In this document: positions 33,677-45,400 of the stretch, one piece after another
Numbering within the stretch: position 1 is the stretch's first letter
How the letters are laid out: each line of letters opens with the position of its first letter
Assembly (NCBI GenBank): GCA_032158295.1
Contig: CM063252.1
Span: forward strand, 20,356,036 to 20,420,035
Reading direction: 5' to 3'
Length of the DNA: 64,000 nt
Origin: Pycnopodia helianthoides
Taxonomy: Eukaryota > Echinodermata > Asteroidea > Forcipulatida > Asteriidae
Notes under the pieces: generated by a model
Seen by the model: the letters and a program-made list of their open reading frames with translations, nothing else
What the model was told of the DNA's origin: nothing
The model's database searches: none
Program-made: the position numbers and the translations under genes

Positions 33677-36600
33677 TCAAGGTTGAAATACTCCACAATC
33701 AACAACCTTGCATTCTTTCTTGGGACGCTCATTATAAGTCTCTTGTTTTTCCAGGAAGTCCAGCAAATGTGTACCTTCAATCAGCTTCCTGAAGACATAA
33801 TAAAACCACAATAATTAGATATAATTGGAACTCTGAAAATAATTTTCATAAAGCATTTTTGTAGCAGAAATTTCTGGAGGCATTAGTCAATATCTACAGC
33901 CAATTCAAAACAACCTCAATACTACGGATAGCAGTTATTCCATTTGTGCTAATGATTTGGATTGTACATACCCGAATGCCACATATGTAGTGTCCATCCA
34001 AGGAGCTGATTGGAATGTGACGTAGTACTGAGAGCCATTGGTGTGTCTTCCTTGATTGGCCATGCCTAGTATACCTCGTGATGTGTGCTTGACCGAGTAG
34101 TTCTCATCTATAATGATAAAGAACATACACAAAAGTGAATCAATTGGCCCTCAATCTACACAAAAACGGTATGGTACACAACAGGACATCATAGGATTTC
34201 TTTTAAGAACCACAAATTGAGTCATTTACCTTCAAAGAACTGTCCATAAATAGCCTCTCCACCATCACCTTTACCAAACAGGATATCTGCAATTCAATAA
34301 ACAAATAGTTTGGCTGTTTGTAAAATGAGCTTACACACCTTGTATCAGAACAACAAATCTCCAGTTTTGTTACCTGAAATTCTTTCACAAACTAGCATTA
34401 ATAATGAACTCCTGCACAGGTTTAATGTGGTGTATTGTGGCCGAGTGGTCTAGCGCATCAAACTCAAGTTCTAGTGGCCGAATCATCAGAGTGCGAGTTT
34501 GAATCATGGTCATGATACTAGTGTCCTTGAGCAAGACTTTACTATGATTGCTTATCTCATGGAGGTAGATCTACCTCCCTGCTTATCATCACCCAGGAGT
34601 AAATGGGTAGAGATTGTTGATGATAGGTAGAGATTGTTGATGTAAATGGTTTAGCAACTTGAGGGCGTCCATTTGGTTGCCGGGGCTGCAAACTAAGATG
34701 GTTTCAGGAATGCTTAAGGCCAAATGAACAGGGGTAATAATATTGTAAGGCACTTTGAGGGGCCTACTTGGCTTGGAAAAGCACATAATCAACATTTTAA
34801 TAAGTACACAATGTATACCCCTTGCATACTTGCATGCAGCCACATGTACCATGTCCACCCTAGCCCTCCTCAGTTACTAATTTATAAATTGATACATGAG
34901 GATAGTCTTACCTCCACCCTGCAGCCAACCATTGGGTACTATTCTGTGAATGAGACTGTCCTTGTAATGATACTTCATGAGCGTCTCATCTGTCTTATGT
35001 CCTTTCTCACCGGTACACAAAGCTCGGAAATTCTCGCAGGTTCTTGGGCATTTGTCCGTGTACAGCTGTTTTATTATAAAGAAAAAAAATCAAAGTTATT
35101 GGGGATAACTGTAAATACGATCATATCATGCAAAGGGCAAATCACTAAACTGAATATCAGACAAAGCTTTCAAACCATGTGGTTATAATGCAGAGAGTAT
35201 ATACGGCTGATTGGCCTCACACTCTGACCCTAGCAGAACCCATTTCGATCCTTGTTTTCTCAAAGGCTATGGCCAATTGGCCTCATCAGAAGTGGAGTTT
35301 AAAGTTTGTATTGATTTTATAAGGTGTTGATAAAGGTACTTACCTCAAAGAGTAACCTCTGACATGGTTCCTCATTGATGGAAATATCCAGGTAAACAAA
35401 AGTGTGCTGTTAAAGCAAACAGAAACATTGAAGAATATGCATTAACTGTAAGAAATGAAAATATGTTTTAAAGGTGAAATGTAACATGATTGCAGTTATG
35501 CAATAAACGGTTTTTTTTACAGGCTTAATAAAAATGGTCCCAGCCTAATTATTTTGAGAAAAATAAAAAACCTCTCACTCAACCTTGAGAATTTAAATTG
35601 CAATAAGCAGAATAATATCATAGGTAATAAATTTGACTTACCCCTGTACCATTGAGGTAGTCTTTGTATGATTCTTCTGCATAAGCCAGTAACAATTCTT
35701 TGGGACGATAAGAATTGAAGCTCCAGTGCTGTGTTGCCCAATTCTCTAAATCTGTTGGCCCACCTATTTTAGAGCAGAAATCAAAGTCAAATGTTTAAGT
35801 ATTAGAAGAACAAAAAAAACAAAGAACTCCTCACGGCCAATTTCATAGCGCTGCTTAACGGTAAGACGGTAAGCAAATTTTTGTGCTTACTGTAGCAGAA
35901 ACATTTGCTTAAGCGTAGGCGTATTTCACAGGTTAACAAGAAAATTGGGCGGCAGCCTGCGCTTTCTCCATGGATTTGCATTGTTGCGTCATTCATTTTT
36001 ATACAATAAGCACTGGAAGGTTAGCTTGCCTTTTCGTTCACTTACGGTTAGCAGCACTATGAAATGAAACACGCACAGTTAAGCAGGGCTGCAGCTCTAT
36101 GAAATTGGGCCCAGGTAGTTTACATACTTTATTATGTCTGATGGCTCATATTTCTAATTGTAACAACTCACATTAAATTAAACCTCTAAATTAAACCATT
36201 AATGTAAACCTCTGACTGTTTGCGAGTATTGAATGATACAAACAAACCCTACACAATCTATAGCAATGTTTAGTGAGACTTGCCTATCAGATCACCATCT
36301 AGATATGCAATGGCTTTATCTTCAAATACCCACGTCTCTCCTCGCAGGGATTTCCTTTCATCTCTCAGATACATCTCCCATTCAAACTCAAGTAGACCCT
36401 TGATCTGTGGTGTTGCAAACTTGTCAGGGTTGTTTTGATAAAGATCCTGTCAAAATAAGCAAACAATTGTAACATCATCTTCGATTTCATTCACATTACG
36501 ATTACATGCATATAATGTATGACTAGTCATAGTACTACTAGGCTACTAAATCATAATCTTATGAGACTGAGACATATATTAGATTTTACAGCACTATTAC

Positions 36601-37827
36601 GTCAGTCACCATGTTGAATAGTTTCACTAAAGAGTTATCGGAAAATGACAACTTCCAATTCATTTCAGCCAAGTTGAACAATGTTGAACTTCGATGTTGA
36701 TAAGAATATGAGACAACTTGTCAGCTGCTTTTGCAAGAAGATGAGTGACAATGTTGCAAATCCATTATGAATGAGCACTGTGAAATCCTTTTGAATATCT
36801 ATGCAATACACTATTGCTATTTGCTTGTATGCAATTTTTTTAGAATATTGTTTCTTCTGCTTGGATTTGATTAGTACAAACTCTAAAAGTAAAAGAGAAA
36901 TTTAGAGGAACTGAACTATTTTGTAATGAAGACCAGGAGATCAGATGGATTGACTTAATGTCTAACTCCACAATTAACACAAAAGTTGACTACTGAATGT
37001 CCTTAATGAGTAACAAAAATACAAATGTCACCTTAAAATTTAGCAGTAACACTAATAAAGTGTAAATTCTAGTTACGTTTTGGTCGACTCAGTGCAAATG
37101 TCCTTATTTGCAATTTCATAATGGGCAAGATGCCAAACCCAACTGGCACTTTATTTCAATCAGTACGACCAAAACATAACCTCATTTGTTTTTTTTATCT
37201 TAAAATTAACATAAAATGTTTGGGTGCCTTTTATGCCTAAACTAATCAGAAACAGTTAATCAAACACCCCAAATGAATGTTTTCCGAGAAAATTCAAGAT
37301 TATTTTAGCCAATTACTTTGACTCAAGGAAGATATGTTATAGTACAAAGATACAAAATTGCCAAGAACTTCAAAATTTCAAATATGCTTTTTACAAACCT
37401 CAGGGGCTATGACGAGTATGAGTATGAATAAGTATGATTATGAATGTCAACAAAAATTGTTTAGTTAAAGCAAAATGACCTTGAGCTGTTGAATGAAGTA
37501 CCGACTAGTAATAATTAAACCTAGTTACTGTAGTGTAAGTAACTGACCTTTTTTATAGAGTAACTGACTGTTAACCATGTTAACATAACAACACTAACTG
37601 CAGTCAGTGCAGTATACTGATCATTCATATCATAGCAAACTAAATTTTAAAAACCACACCAATGTACGGCCTACAAAACGAATAAACACAAGTAAGTGAT
37701 TGATATAAATGTAAATACATTAAATTGGAAACTTTTAACAAACCTGAGCACATGATCTTGCCTGATGAAAGCTGGGATCAGGTAATAACCCAACCACTCG
37801 AAGTTGAAGCTGCTTTCCGCTCGCCAT
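33677..37827 (-). CDS. PPIL6: Cyclophilin-like protein PPIL6
   Basis: Cyclophilin-fold protein with an N-terminal extension; the vertebrate orthologue is typical of ciliated tissue. Exons (descending): 37827-37744, 36446-36284, 35763-35642, 35406-35344, 35065-34912, 34286-34230, 34107-33972, 33788-33677 (stop TGA); 296 residues, phases consistent throughout. Seen: LRVVGLLPDPSFHQA, then ETWVFEDKAIAYLDGDLIGG and ENWATQHW typical of PPIL6, then the cyclophilin domain: FELYTDKCPRTCENFRALC, IHRIVPNGWLQGGD, FFEDENYSVKHTSRGILGMA, NGSQYYVTF. The catalytic Arg of HRxxP is kept, but the Phe that follows it in cyclophilin A is replaced by Gly/Trp (NGW), as I recall for human PPIL6, so isomerase activity is doubtful. 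A Trp (APWMD) sits at the drug-binding Trp position of cyclophilin A. Intron 2 has a GC donor. Confidence 0.96.
34430..34799 (+). mobile_element. tRNA-headed SINE copy, near full length
   Basis: The head GTGTATTGTGGCCGAGTGGT, a B-box-like GAGTTTGAATC and the body CACCCAGGAGTAAATGGGTA with GTAGAGATTGTTGATG match the copies in AFG1L. The 3' part (GAGATGG-like, AATGCTTAAGGC, AAGGCACTTTG...AAAAGCAC) also corresponds. An 18-base segment (GGTAGAGATTGTTGATG) is doubled internally. It is in the PPIL6 intron between exons 5 and 6, antisense to the gene. Confidence 0.85.
35834..36112. mobile_element. Foldback MITE with CAATTTCATAG ends
   Basis: The left end GGCCAATTTCATAGCGCTGC pairs with the right end AGCTCTATGAAATTGGGCCC. 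Internal blocks of GCTTAA and GCAGAAA recur, as in the diverged relative at 41453-41661. About 280 bases, no reading frame, in the PPIL6 intron between exons 2 and 3. From memory this end sequence is abundant in echinoderm genomes, which is part of the organism guess. Confidence 0.75.
37071..37182. repeat. Small inverted-repeat element
   Basis: AGTTACGTTTTGGTCG near the left edge and CGACCAAAACATAACCT near the right edge are inverted copies apart from one or two mismatches, bracketing about 80 bases. A likely short MITE in PPIL6 intron 1. No superfamily assigned. Confidence 0.5.
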
Positions 37828-37909
37828 TTTGCAATTAGTCTGGAGTACGAGAATTTGTTTTGCTGTAAAAATACATCATCGGTGGCGTCTGTTGCCAGAC
37901 TACTAGTTG

Positions 37910-37923
37910 GTTGCTATGTATAC
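37910..37923. promoter_or_regulatory. Weak X-box-like site upstream of PPIL6
   Basis: GTTGCTATGTATAC, about 85 bases above the PPIL6 start codon, matches 10 of 14 positions of the RFX X-box form GTTGCCATGGCAAC. A second half-site GTTGCC lies at 37891. Ciliary genes are commonly RFX-controlled through sites at this distance, and PPIL6 is a ciliated-cell gene in vertebrates. The match is imperfect and may be chance. Confidence 0.25.
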
Positions 37924-39280
37924 AAAAAGTTCATAAACGCAGGGGGGGGGGCTTACAGTAATTTGATTGCTTGTATTTAAGAGGTTTAACAGAAAAAGAT
38001 GAATCAAGGGATACTTCTACTCTTTAAACGTCCTGATTCTGCACTAATTGCAGAAATAACACGAGTCTCATATTATATTAAAATCCTCACATCCATTAAT
38101 TTTTAGTCAACATATACTAACACGAGGTGGCGCTATTCTACTTTAGTGGTTATTTCGATGTCGTCTGCAACATCAAAAAAATCATCTGATCGATACAAAA
38201 AAATACAGTTTTAAAGGAGAAAAGATTACTGGAAAGCTCAAAAATTGTTGGTTTACAATAGTACTGATTATTACACAACTTAAATTAAATGCTCATTACG
38301 CTTAACGTGTGATTAAAAACACTTTCATCAACGATTTTGCATAAACCGAAAATGGCCAACAGTAAAGCGTGCGCAAGACAAAATTAAGGCATGGGACCAG
38401 TCTAATTATGAAGTCCTTTACAAACACAGGAGGGCGCCATATCACTTTAACGGTCTCCGTTTTGCGATCATTTACTACTGTACTGGTCGTTCCACGACGA
38501 AACCAAAAATAATGTTTAATTTATATCACTAAATACAATCAAACAGTTGAAATAACACGATACGTATCGTGTAGCTTACGAGGATCATTGGAATAAGTTG
38601 CATTAAAAATAAATTTTTACCATTCAGCGCCCTCATTTGATTGCAAACAGCCAACGAACTGTAGGTCACCTGTGTAGTTGAGTGGTGCTGTAGGTCACCA
38701 TCTGAGCTTGTCGCCACCGCCTCCCCGAACCACCGACCATCAACAAAAGGGTGGAGCCAAGCGAGGCTGGTGTGTTACTGTAGTGTTACATAACCATTGT
38801 AATCAAATTACCTCCCCTAAAATTATCGGCATTTGCGCAGTAAAGAAACAAAACATTCCGTGCCTACAGCCTTGCCTGGTAAGGGTATTTTTTAACTTGT
38901 AAGATCAGATACTTGTTTTGTTGTACATTGTAATGTAATGGAGGATATTGCTGAAAGTTATTCTTTTTCAGGAATAATTATGGGTTTGAGTTTACAGTTC
39001 AATTCATTTCACTTTATTTCCAATTATTTCCATTTTCTATTAATAAGTTTTAATTATAAACTGACGACATGGGTTGACTTGTTGAGTGATGATGTGTCTG
39101 TTAATGGTGTTATAATAACATTATTCAACCAATCCATTTCCATGTTTTGTGTGGCCATAGAAAAGTAAACACTGTTAGACCAAGCTTTAGCCTTACTTTG
39201 GTTTGAGATATGCATATATTATAGGCATGATTTGTGATGATGCCAGTTAATTAAATTTCAACAGGCATGTGGCTGTTCAT

Positions 39281-39410
39281 GGAATTAACTCTAACCCAGT
39301 TACTGCACACTTGCGCACTGGCCACATAGAAAGGCTCTCTCATTTAGTGAGTGTAATGTGACGGCCATCGCTAATGCACATGCAGTAATTAGGTTAGAGT
39401 TCATAATTCC
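39281..39410. mobile_element. MITE with GGAATTA...ACTCTAACC ends
   Basis: The left end GGAATTAACTCTAACCCAGT and the right end, reverse complemented (GGAATTATGAACTCTAACCT), match with a 3-base insertion, and similarity extends through TTACTGCAC. About 130 bases, noncoding, between the divergent PPIL6 and CRYL1 genes. Confidence 0.75.
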
Positions 39411-39536
39411 ATACGTACAGTTTACAGGCTTGCCATGGTCATGAGGACAGTCCCCCTTGAAAGACAAAATTACTAGGATTGGTGAACTAAATTACAATGA
39501 CAAAATACAATGACACAGTTCAGAGAACACCTAGTA

Positions 39537-39688
39537 TAGACCCCTTGCATATGACGTTACAAGCCCAAAACAGTCCCCTCGCTGAGGTCAATGAAGAGCT
39601 ATCATTGGCTGAGAGTCGTGTGCGGTGCTTACATCGTGCATGCTTCCATTGTTTGATATCAAAGATGGCGGCCAATGCAAAGGGTCTA
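39537..39688. mobile_element. MITE with TAGACCC..TTGCA ends
   Basis: TAGACCCCTTGCAT at the left and GCAAAGGGTCTA at the right are near-perfect inverted copies around about 125 bases. The right half includes AAAGATGGCGGCCAATGCAA. The 69-codon frame across it is not a gene. The element is 250 bases upstream of the CRYL1 start and could lie in its promoter. Confidence 0.65.
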
Positions 39689-39937
39689 TTGGTAACTAGA
39701 ATTTAGGATTGTAAGACCCAAAAATCTTCATTGCTGATTTCATTGCCACCATAAAAATAAGCCCAATATGAATTTGCATTGTTTTCTCTAAAACATGACC
39801 AGAGGTTCTATGTAAATTATGGTATGTTTCTTGAAAACTAGAGAATGGGAGCTAATTTACTCTAATTTCTGAAATGATTTGTACACAGTCTGATACTGAA
39901 TTTGATTTGATCTCATCTTGACAGATTTGAATAAAAC

Positions 39938-42408
39938 ATGGCAGCCTCAACAGAAAAAGGGAAAGTTGGAATCATTGGCAGGTGAGTTAGAGGCATTCTC
40001 TAAAAATCAAGCATAAATTGAACACTCTGAACTCTGTAAGATCAATTCAAAAGTGTACTCAGGGAGTCGTGAACTGTGTGTTTCCCTGAGAACATTCAGG
40101 GAGGACCATGTCTCAGCCAATCATCTCAAAGGGGTATGGTAAAGTCATTGACCACCCCCCCCCCTCCCTCCACGCACCCACACATCCCATCTCTGCTACA
40201 AGTCATGACTGTGTGATATGTATATATTACCATTTACCAAATCTTCTTTCCTACTTTCCTAGTGGTCTGATTGGAAGGAGTTGGGCCTTGATTTTTGTTG
40301 GCGCAGGTTACAATGTCACTATATACGACATTGAACAATCACAGGTAAGCTTTGGTTTCTTTGTCCTTAGGTGTCCATCAAGAAAAAACATAATTTTGAC
40401 AGTTCAACTTCAGGGATGTTCTTGTTCTGTCTTCCCTCCTCCCTTGCTACCTCCCCAGATTCACCAATGGAATGGTTCTGATCACTAACAGATTGATTAT
40501 CTTTCAGTTGACCAATGCCCTCGCTGACATTGAAAAGCAGCTAGGGGAACTAAAGAAGTCTGGCCTGCTAAGAGGCTCACTGTCTCCAGAGCAACAGAGG
40601 GCGCTAATCAGTGTCACCATGGAGATGAAGGAGCAGTCACTGGTGCCTTGCATGTGCAGGTTGGTTCACAGTTATACCAACATTGGATTTATTTTTGTCA
40701 TGAAATCACAACAAGTAAATGATGTTGACTTTAACCTGGAAACCATTTCTTTCAGTGATGATTTCCACAATAATTTGACCATGATGTGTACCCTATCCTT
40801 AACATGAGTTGATTTTATTTGTTTCTTGTCAGGAATGTGTGCCAGAGAATGAAGATCTCAAGAGGAAAGTCTTTACGCAGATGGAACAGTACGCTGATGA
40901 TTCTACTGTCCTTTGTAGTTCTACATCTTGTATAGTGCCATCTAAATTCACTGATCAACTCAAACGTCGCAACCAATGCATTGTTGCCCATCCAGTAAGT
41001 ATGGACAGCTCTATACCAAACAAGGAATATGGGACACTGCTTTATAAGCTTTTAGTCATAAAGGAGAATAATAGTTTAAATTTGTGTTTATTTTGTTGTT
41101 TCTTTGATTACAGTGCAACCCGCCGTACTATTGCCCTCTAGTGGAGATCATACCCAACTCTTGGACTGACCAGTCCATTATGTCACGTACCCGGTCACTA
41201 CTTGAGGAAGTTGGTCAAGTTCCTGTGACCGTCAAGAGAGAGATTGATGGGTTTGCTTTGAACCGTATGCAGTATGCCCTTGTCAATGAAGCATGGAGGC
41301 TGGTGTCTGTAAGTGCTACTGTCTCTCTGTCATGGCAGATGGTGTGCTAATGAGGGGCCACTTTCTCTGATCCAAATATTAACTAAGTCTTATACGCATC
41401 CTCGGCTAATGGCTCCAGAATCCTTTTAGAGATCTAGCCATATCCATAGCCAGGCCACACTTTCATAAAACACACGGAACTCTTGCTTAGCAGAAACAGG
41501 TTACCAGTCAAAATAGCATGTCATGTATAGTGTTTTGTGACTGGTTCCCTGCTGATTTTTGCTTAGCAGAACAATTTGCCGAGCACCATTTTCTACTTAA
41601 AACTGCTTTCTGAAATTATGCCCAGCACAGTTGCTTTAAGCACAGCTCTATGATATTGAGAGTAGAAAAGTAAAATGTTCTTACCAGTCACATTGTCATA
41701 ACTCTCTGTGCACAGGATGGTGTGATGTCATCAGAAGATGTGGACAAGGTTTTCACAGCTGGATTGGGAATGCGGTATGCGTTCTGTGGACCATTTGAAG
41801 TCATTCACCTCAATGCTGAAGGTAAGAATAGAGTTCAAAAACAAAACATAATCTAACTTGTTAATTCCTTTCCTGTTTTCACCCATTTCATCCCAACTAA
41901 AAAGACAAGGTAAACTTGTGAGGCAATCCATGCAAAAAGGGAACTAAACATCTATATGAACTCTGAACTCTGCCTGAATGCTCTCTGAAAAGAGATGAGT
42001 ACTCCTGGGGCAAATGTATAGCAGAGTTACATTGTTAGGTTATATATTTTGTAAAAGGAACACTTTTCAGCAAATTATGTATCAGTGAGACCAGGGAGAG
42101 ATATTGGATTACAATTCCAGAGTGTTAGTCTGTCTAAGCATCAAGTATGATTTCTTTGAATGGCTTGTTCACTGGTATTGTCATTTACAGGTACAGGCAG
42201 CTACATGGAGCGTTACGGTTCCACTATCAACAGAGTGACTTCATCATTTGGGCCACCTCCAACCTTCAAGGAAGAGGGAAGCGATGCTATCTGTGCAGAA
42301 AGTGCTGCGAGATTTCCACTTGATCAACTACAGGAGAGACGTCAATGGCGAGATGGAAGGCTGGTGGCCTTGGCCAAACTCAAACATGACATGAATGCTA
42401 AAGAGTAA
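39938..42408 (+). CDS. CRYL1: Lambda-crystallin / L-gulonate 3-dehydrogenase (CRYL1)
   Basis: Cytosolic NAD-dependent dehydrogenase that oxidises L-gulonate to 3-dehydro-L-gulonate in the uronate cycle; same fold as 3-hydroxyacyl-CoA dehydrogenase. Exons: 39938-39981, 40263-40344, 40508-40659, 40833-40994, 41114-41308, 41716-41821, 42191-42408 (stop TAA). Seen: Rossmann motif GIIGSGLIGRSWALIF split by intron 1, acidic YDIE ending strand 2, HVQECVPEN, SSSTSCIVPSK, catalytic His with Asn and Glu in CIVAHPCNPPYY and LVEIIP, GFALNRMQYALVNEAWRLV, GLGMRYAF, RRQWRD. Exon 3 is 152 bases where phase 0 on both sides needs a multiple of three: after MEMKE (near 40633) one G is missing, and restoring it gives AVTGALHVQ and 319 residues, the human length. 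As written the gene is frameshifted; an assembly indel is the likely cause. Confidence 0.95.
41453..41661. mobile_element. Diverged relative of the CAATTTCATAG MITE
   Basis: The right edge, reverse complemented, reads CAATATCATAGAGCTGTGCT, close to the end of the element at 35834. Internal GCTTAGCAGAA occurs twice. The left edge (GGCCACACTTTCATAAAA) is more decayed. It is in the CRYL1 intron between exons 5 and 6. Confidence 0.55.
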
Positions 42409-45400
42409 CTTCATTGAAACTTATTGATATCTAAAAGTGTATACTCCATATTGGCTATAGCTAGTAGCCATGTCAATGTCATGTGTAAGTTTATACACGA
42501 GGTGACATATTTCTGCATGACTTTTATTTTAAGGGTTAATAGGCAGCATGATACAGTGCAAGGAGTATCCCTTAATTTTGACTGTCAGAGTCATCACAAT
42601 CAGTATTATCGCAATTATCACAAGTATTTTCTTTGTGAACAACAATTATCCATTTGGTCAAAGTAGTAGGAATTCAATTTTAGGTGAATATTTTTAATAC
42701 ATAACATGTAGTTCTTAATGGTACATAAAAAATCATTTCTATTTGAAGAGGTGTAGGCTCTGAGCAGAAATGATTGGATTCTTTTTATCTTTTGATCCAG
42801 TGGCTCTTTGTTGTTCCAAAATGCACTAGTCATTTGATTCTGATTGAATATATATTGATTTAGCTCATCTTTCTAGGACTTAATTTTTCAAAGTCCCAGA
42901 TAAATAATTTTAGTTTTCCCCTTAATTACGAAATTAATTTTTCTCTCACCTCATATTTGGTTATTTCACTTCTATGGTGATTAGGCGCCATACCAATTAT
43001 TGTGTTTAAAATCAATTTGTGTAAGTGTTACAACCTTAAATCCACTATATTTATTATAAAATAGAGATTTAAAATGTTGCTGTGTAAAATAACGTTTTTT
43101 TAAAGAACATTCATGAAGCACATGTTAAATGTTACACAAACAATCCATTTAAATTATCGAAATTGAATGGATAAAAGCAGAAAACCAATGTCTTTCAATC
43201 TATAGGCAGGAGAAACCTGGATTGATATTATCAAGTGAGGGCGCTACGTCTTCTGACAGTACTCTGTCAATCTGTCTACGGGTTTCAACACAAGTTGACT
43301 TTAATAATAATTGCAACCACATTTTTAGTTTTGAGGCGTACCAATTTAAGGCTTAAAATGAATAAATTTGAAGTATAACGTTATTATTGAATTCCAGGAA
43401 ACTCACAGTATGCTCATTTTGGTAGTTAGTTATCAGCGCATATTATTGGCAATTCTCAGGCGGACTGTAAAACAAGCAACTTCGACAATCGCACACTTGC
43501 CAGTGAAGTTTAAATTAACATGTTGAAATAGAAGCCGAAATAGACTACAAAACTTGACGGATAAAGCTAATTTCAACCTACCCGTATCTTGTCTCACTCT
43601 ATCAATTGCAAAGTAAGACATTTATGTAAAAGTAAAAAAGCTGAATATGTATATAATAGTCGTTGGAATATTGATATGGAAGGCATAAAAGCGATACACC
43701 CATATAATATGACTTGACGTCATAAAACTAATAACTAAATTCTCGCGGATTAACTAGGCCTAACCATGGAGGCTAACCATGCACTCAATCGGGTTATAAT
43801 GATAGGTCGGTTGTGGGTGGGGTTAGTTAACCTTTCTTAATGCTAATCCAACATTACAGAACTTTGATAAAGATGATAGCATATGATTATAGCATCTGAT
43901 CAGATAGATACACGTCCACAAAAACTGGAAAAGACAAAACAAAATTATGTGAAAAGTGCAATGTAGAGTTCTCTTGGAACTTTGTCAGGGTAAAGCTGTG
44001 ACAATCATAACAAACACGCAGACAGAATCACTGTTTGTTTAAGTGCAAGTTCCAGAGACTGTACTCATCTCTTAGGAATCTAATGAAGACGATGTCTTTG
44101 TGTTTATCATTTGAGATTCCCGCGTGTTCTGACGCCAGCAATGTGGCTGTTTCAATATTGACATGGACTGTGCAAGCTCCAATTCCAGGCCCTATGGGGG
44201 AGGCTGGCTTTTATAGGCTGACAAGAGGAAAGATTTGTGCTATAAGGCTTAGAGTGCATTGGCTGCTGGCAAAACTGGTTCAGGAATCACAAAGGATTAT
44301 GAGTGAAATTGCTCTAAATGTTTGTTTAGTTCAGTCGTATTGGCCACGTCTAGCTCCGTGGATGATTTTACCTAATGGATTAATGCACTCTTATGGACTA
44401 ATGTTTGTTTCAGCCATGCACGCATGTATCTTACTTGGAGGAGATGGGCGGAAAACATCACAATATCTGCTCATCCAGTTATTAGTGCAGATTATTTAAT
44501 GAATATTGTCTAAAAGGGTTTTCAGCAAAACCCAACCATAAAAAACTAACGAATAATAAATTTGCATTTATATGAGTAAATTATGATGCTGATAATTTCA
44601 TGCACTGCTTTAACTGGTCGTGTCTCAATTGAATTGAGCTGTTTTTCAGTTTTCAGCTCTGTCTTTCTAAATTTAGAACCTGGCATTTCGAAGAATCGTT
44701 AATATGCTTATCCTAGAAACATTCAAGGTTTTAGTTTTCCCAACAAGGTTTTTCTTCATGAGTTTATTTCTTCGTAGTCTAAACTGACCTCGAATAATTT
44801 TATATGTTGTTTTTTTAATTTATGTTATATTCCGCGCAGACGGATTTAAAAAAAAAATGAACGCGATAAAACGTAACATGAGCAAAGGTAAACTTGTAAG
44901 GGGAGAAAGGTGACTGAGATATTTACTGCAAACATGCGATCTCTTGATGGAGATGTGTTTTGCTGTGTAGTTTGTAGATTTCTTGTGTGTGATTTCTGAT
45001 TATGGATACAGAGAGTGGAACACCTGCCGTGGTTGATCATCGTAGCAGTAAACCGATCTGAATCTCGTCATCCATCATATATGGCCACCTGTACCGGAAC
45101 CAGGAGAGTATTGTCGGCTTCTCTTTCTGCCCAGTGCTGCTCGATAACAGAACCTGGCTGCTTCTTTATCATCAACAACATCACCAAGTGATGGTTCGAT
45201 CATACTGTCAAGGTTGCCACGCTAGATAGGCTAGAGATAGAGATTTGAGCTGGATGATGTTGGGTGACCATGATGAGTGTCTTCGATTGGGACTCCTGGT
45301 ATACCACGGGTACCTATCGAGTCAGTGAGCAAATTGTTGTTTGCGCCTCAGTAAACACACTACAACCGATTTAATCCGGGTCGTCCATGGTAGGGTAGAC

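Noticed and set aside
34724..35188. 154-codon plus-strand frame
   Set aside because: It runs through a SINE tail and then antisense through PPIL6 exon 5, so it is a by-product.
44035..44499. 154-codon open frame on the plus strand
   Set aside because: No motif or family resemblance. Transcript evidence or a conserved reading frame would be needed to call it.
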